A stretch of 64,000 nt of DNA from Chitinophaga horti (GTDB lineage: Bacteria; Bacteroidota; Bacteroidia; Chitinophagales; Chitinophagaceae). The translations under genes were made by a program, and so were the position numbers. This document shows, one piece after another, positions 62,795-64,000 of this stretch (its first letter is position 1; the number at the start of each line of letters is the position of its first letter). The stretch spans positions 2,356,001 through 2,420,000 of the forward strand of contig NZ_CP107006.1 in NCBI RefSeq assembly GCF_022867795.2, in the 5' to 3' direction. The notes beneath the pieces are model-generated. The model saw only the letters and a program-made list of their open reading frames with translations. It made no database searches and was not told the DNA's origin.

Positions 62795-64000
62795 TTATTG
62801 TTTTGCTTCGAAACGTTTGGTCCCGCCATTCCCTGATGACACTTTCCAGTAAGGCCGCCCGTTGAAATGTCTACGTGTGCCCGGATGGTATTGAATGTAA
62901 AGGTCTGTGTAGTCAGTTCCCCTGCTGTTTAATTTCCGTAACGTCCAGCCTTTGCCTGCTTTTGTACCGTGTAACAAAGGCACTGCTTGCCATCCCTTTG
63001 GTGTACCCAAAATCGTCTGAACTTCAACAAAGCTTTTGAACTCCAAGAGTTGAGGATTAGCCATACGTCATCTACATTCCTGATTATTGGCTTTGGCGTC
63101 AGAGGAACTCTCACAGAAGGGGCCGGCGCCCTTCTTACTGCAATTGGAATAAATGGCATATCCGCGGTAGCAATCAGAGCAGCATTCGCACCACTTCTAT
63201 AAATTCCCAGTAGATTATTTATCGATGTATTAATTTTATCTATCGTGGCATTTTCAATTATTGCTGGGCTCAGACTAGCATTATTTATAACATTCTTATC
63301 AAACTCCAAAAATCCAGCATTACTATTCCGCGCGACCTCGAGTAGTCCTTTGTAATACTGATCGACCAAGATTTTAAACTCTGCGAAGCCATTATAAGAC
63401 ATATCTTGTTGATTAATCTCCAAATATTTCGCAGATGCATCTAGAAGCCTTCCACTGACATCATCGGAAGATGCTTTTAGATTGTTTTTCATCACATTTT
63501 TCACTTCAGCACTAGCTACTTTGATCGCATCTACAAGCTGGCTCTTTGAAATTGCCTTTGCTGTATCTGCTCCATCTGGATCAGAATAATTGACCGGATT
63601 GTTGCCCAAGGAAGCGTATGGACTTTCATAATGTTTTACTACAGGATCAATGTTCCATCGCCTGGCCAGCCGCGAATCATATTCCCAGAACTCCGCCGTA
63701 TAACTATTCCCCTCTCCCTTTATCTCATCCGACTTCTCCTGTCCATTAAACCCATAACGATACCCACCAACACCAAACACTCCAGCAGCACCACTTCCAC
63801 TCCCCCCATACCCAGCATCCGCAATCGAAGCCACAAACTCATCCGCCATACCACTCTCAAAACCATCTTCAAATACCACTTCACGCGAAGCCACATACTC
63901 TGCCGGCTTACTGGCGTCTCGGCTACGAAGGAGCAATGACTCGGGCACATTATGGCCATTCAGCATCGTGCTGCCAACCGCCTGTCCACCAGCGATCTGA
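62795..64000 (-). pseudogene. RHS-repeat polymorphic toxin, C-terminal part, frameshifted and cut by window edge
   Basis: The frame is open at the right window end (reads IAGGQAVGSTMLNGHNVPES), so the RHS body lies beyond it. The RHS core ending is clear (YRYGFNGQEKSDEIKGEGNS, EYDSRLARRWNIDPV, SPYASLGNNPVNYSDPDG). It then runs through a variable part to RNVDD. At about 63061-63066 the frame breaks: the rest of the protein (ANPQLLEFKSFVEVQTILG and a 60-residue toxin-like tip with HFNGRPYWKVSSGNGGT) continues in another frame to 62795. One additional base after GTA would restore it. The toxin family is not identified. An immunity gene follows seven bases later. Confidence 0.8.

Overview
The window looks like a chromosomal segment of a Bacteroidota member of the Chitinophaga type (family Chitinophagaceae). 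The signs are a SusC/SusD pair run by an ECF sigma factor and a FecR anti-sigma, many Bacteroidota-style lipoproteins, LytTR two-component regulation, TAnnTTTG-type -7 promoter boxes, A-rich rather than Shine-Dalgarno start regions, and an RHS gene at one edge. This assignment is an inference from gene content; no rRNA or tRNA gene was seen.

Layout. 1-5.9 kb: the 3' part of a copper oxidase fused to a barrel-like tail, a proline-rich small protein, an LLM flavin oxidoreductase/SRPBCC pair and three lipoproteins. 6-8.2 kb: a SulP transporter and a thioredoxin. 8.6-13.9 kb: a PAS-LuxR regulator, a membrane-anchored P-loop ATPase, an acetyl-CoA hydrolase/CoA-transferase and an outer-membrane protein. 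14-17.1 kb: a LytS/LytTR-type two-component pair followed upstream by two paralogous lipoproteins. 17.2-20.8 kb: a TonB-dependent siderophore receptor and a frameshifted PepSY iron-reductase-like gene. 21.2-25.9 kb: the leucine operon leuC-leuD-leuA-leuB with a clear terminator. 25.9-31.8 kb: an esterase, then a compact three-gene operon of secreted proteins led by a trypsin-like protease lipoprotein. 32-35 kb: a soluble PAS histidine kinase and a response regulator fused to a Crp-type DNA-binding module, flanked by two copies of a 5-4-5 palindrome that could be its operator. 35.4-42.9 kb: a CAP lipoprotein, an 800-base gene-poor stretch, a CNNM/CBS protein, a quinone oxidoreductase, a MacB/FtsX-like permease, and DUF983 and AraC genes. 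54.6 to 44.0 kb (minus strand): one long locus, sigma - FecR - SusC - SusD - degenerate metalloprotease lipoprotein - two TlpA-like proteins, ending in a hairpin terminator. 54.6-60.7 kb: a TonB siderophore receptor broken by two frameshifts, divergent from a lipoprotein with propeller, HEAT and cytochrome c modules. 60.8-64 kb: an AT-richer RHS polymorphic-toxin region with a probable immunity gene, a tail-fibre-like protein and a decayed gene.

How it fits together. Most genes serve the cell envelope: nutrient capture (SusCD, two siderophore receptors), thiol-redox and copper handling, and sensing. The candidates for undescribed biology are (1) the protease lipoprotein / 739-residue protein / Ig-like lipoprotein operon, (2) the REC-Crp regulator with its paired CTGAC-N4-GTCAG boxes, (3) a pappalysin-like lipoprotein in which every zinc ligand is replaced, and (4) the membrane-embedded P-loop ATPase. 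Four frame breaks (PepSY gene, siderophore receptor twice, RHS gene) are all repaired by adding a single base, mostly in short homopolymers, so sequencing undercalls must be excluded before calling them pseudogenes.
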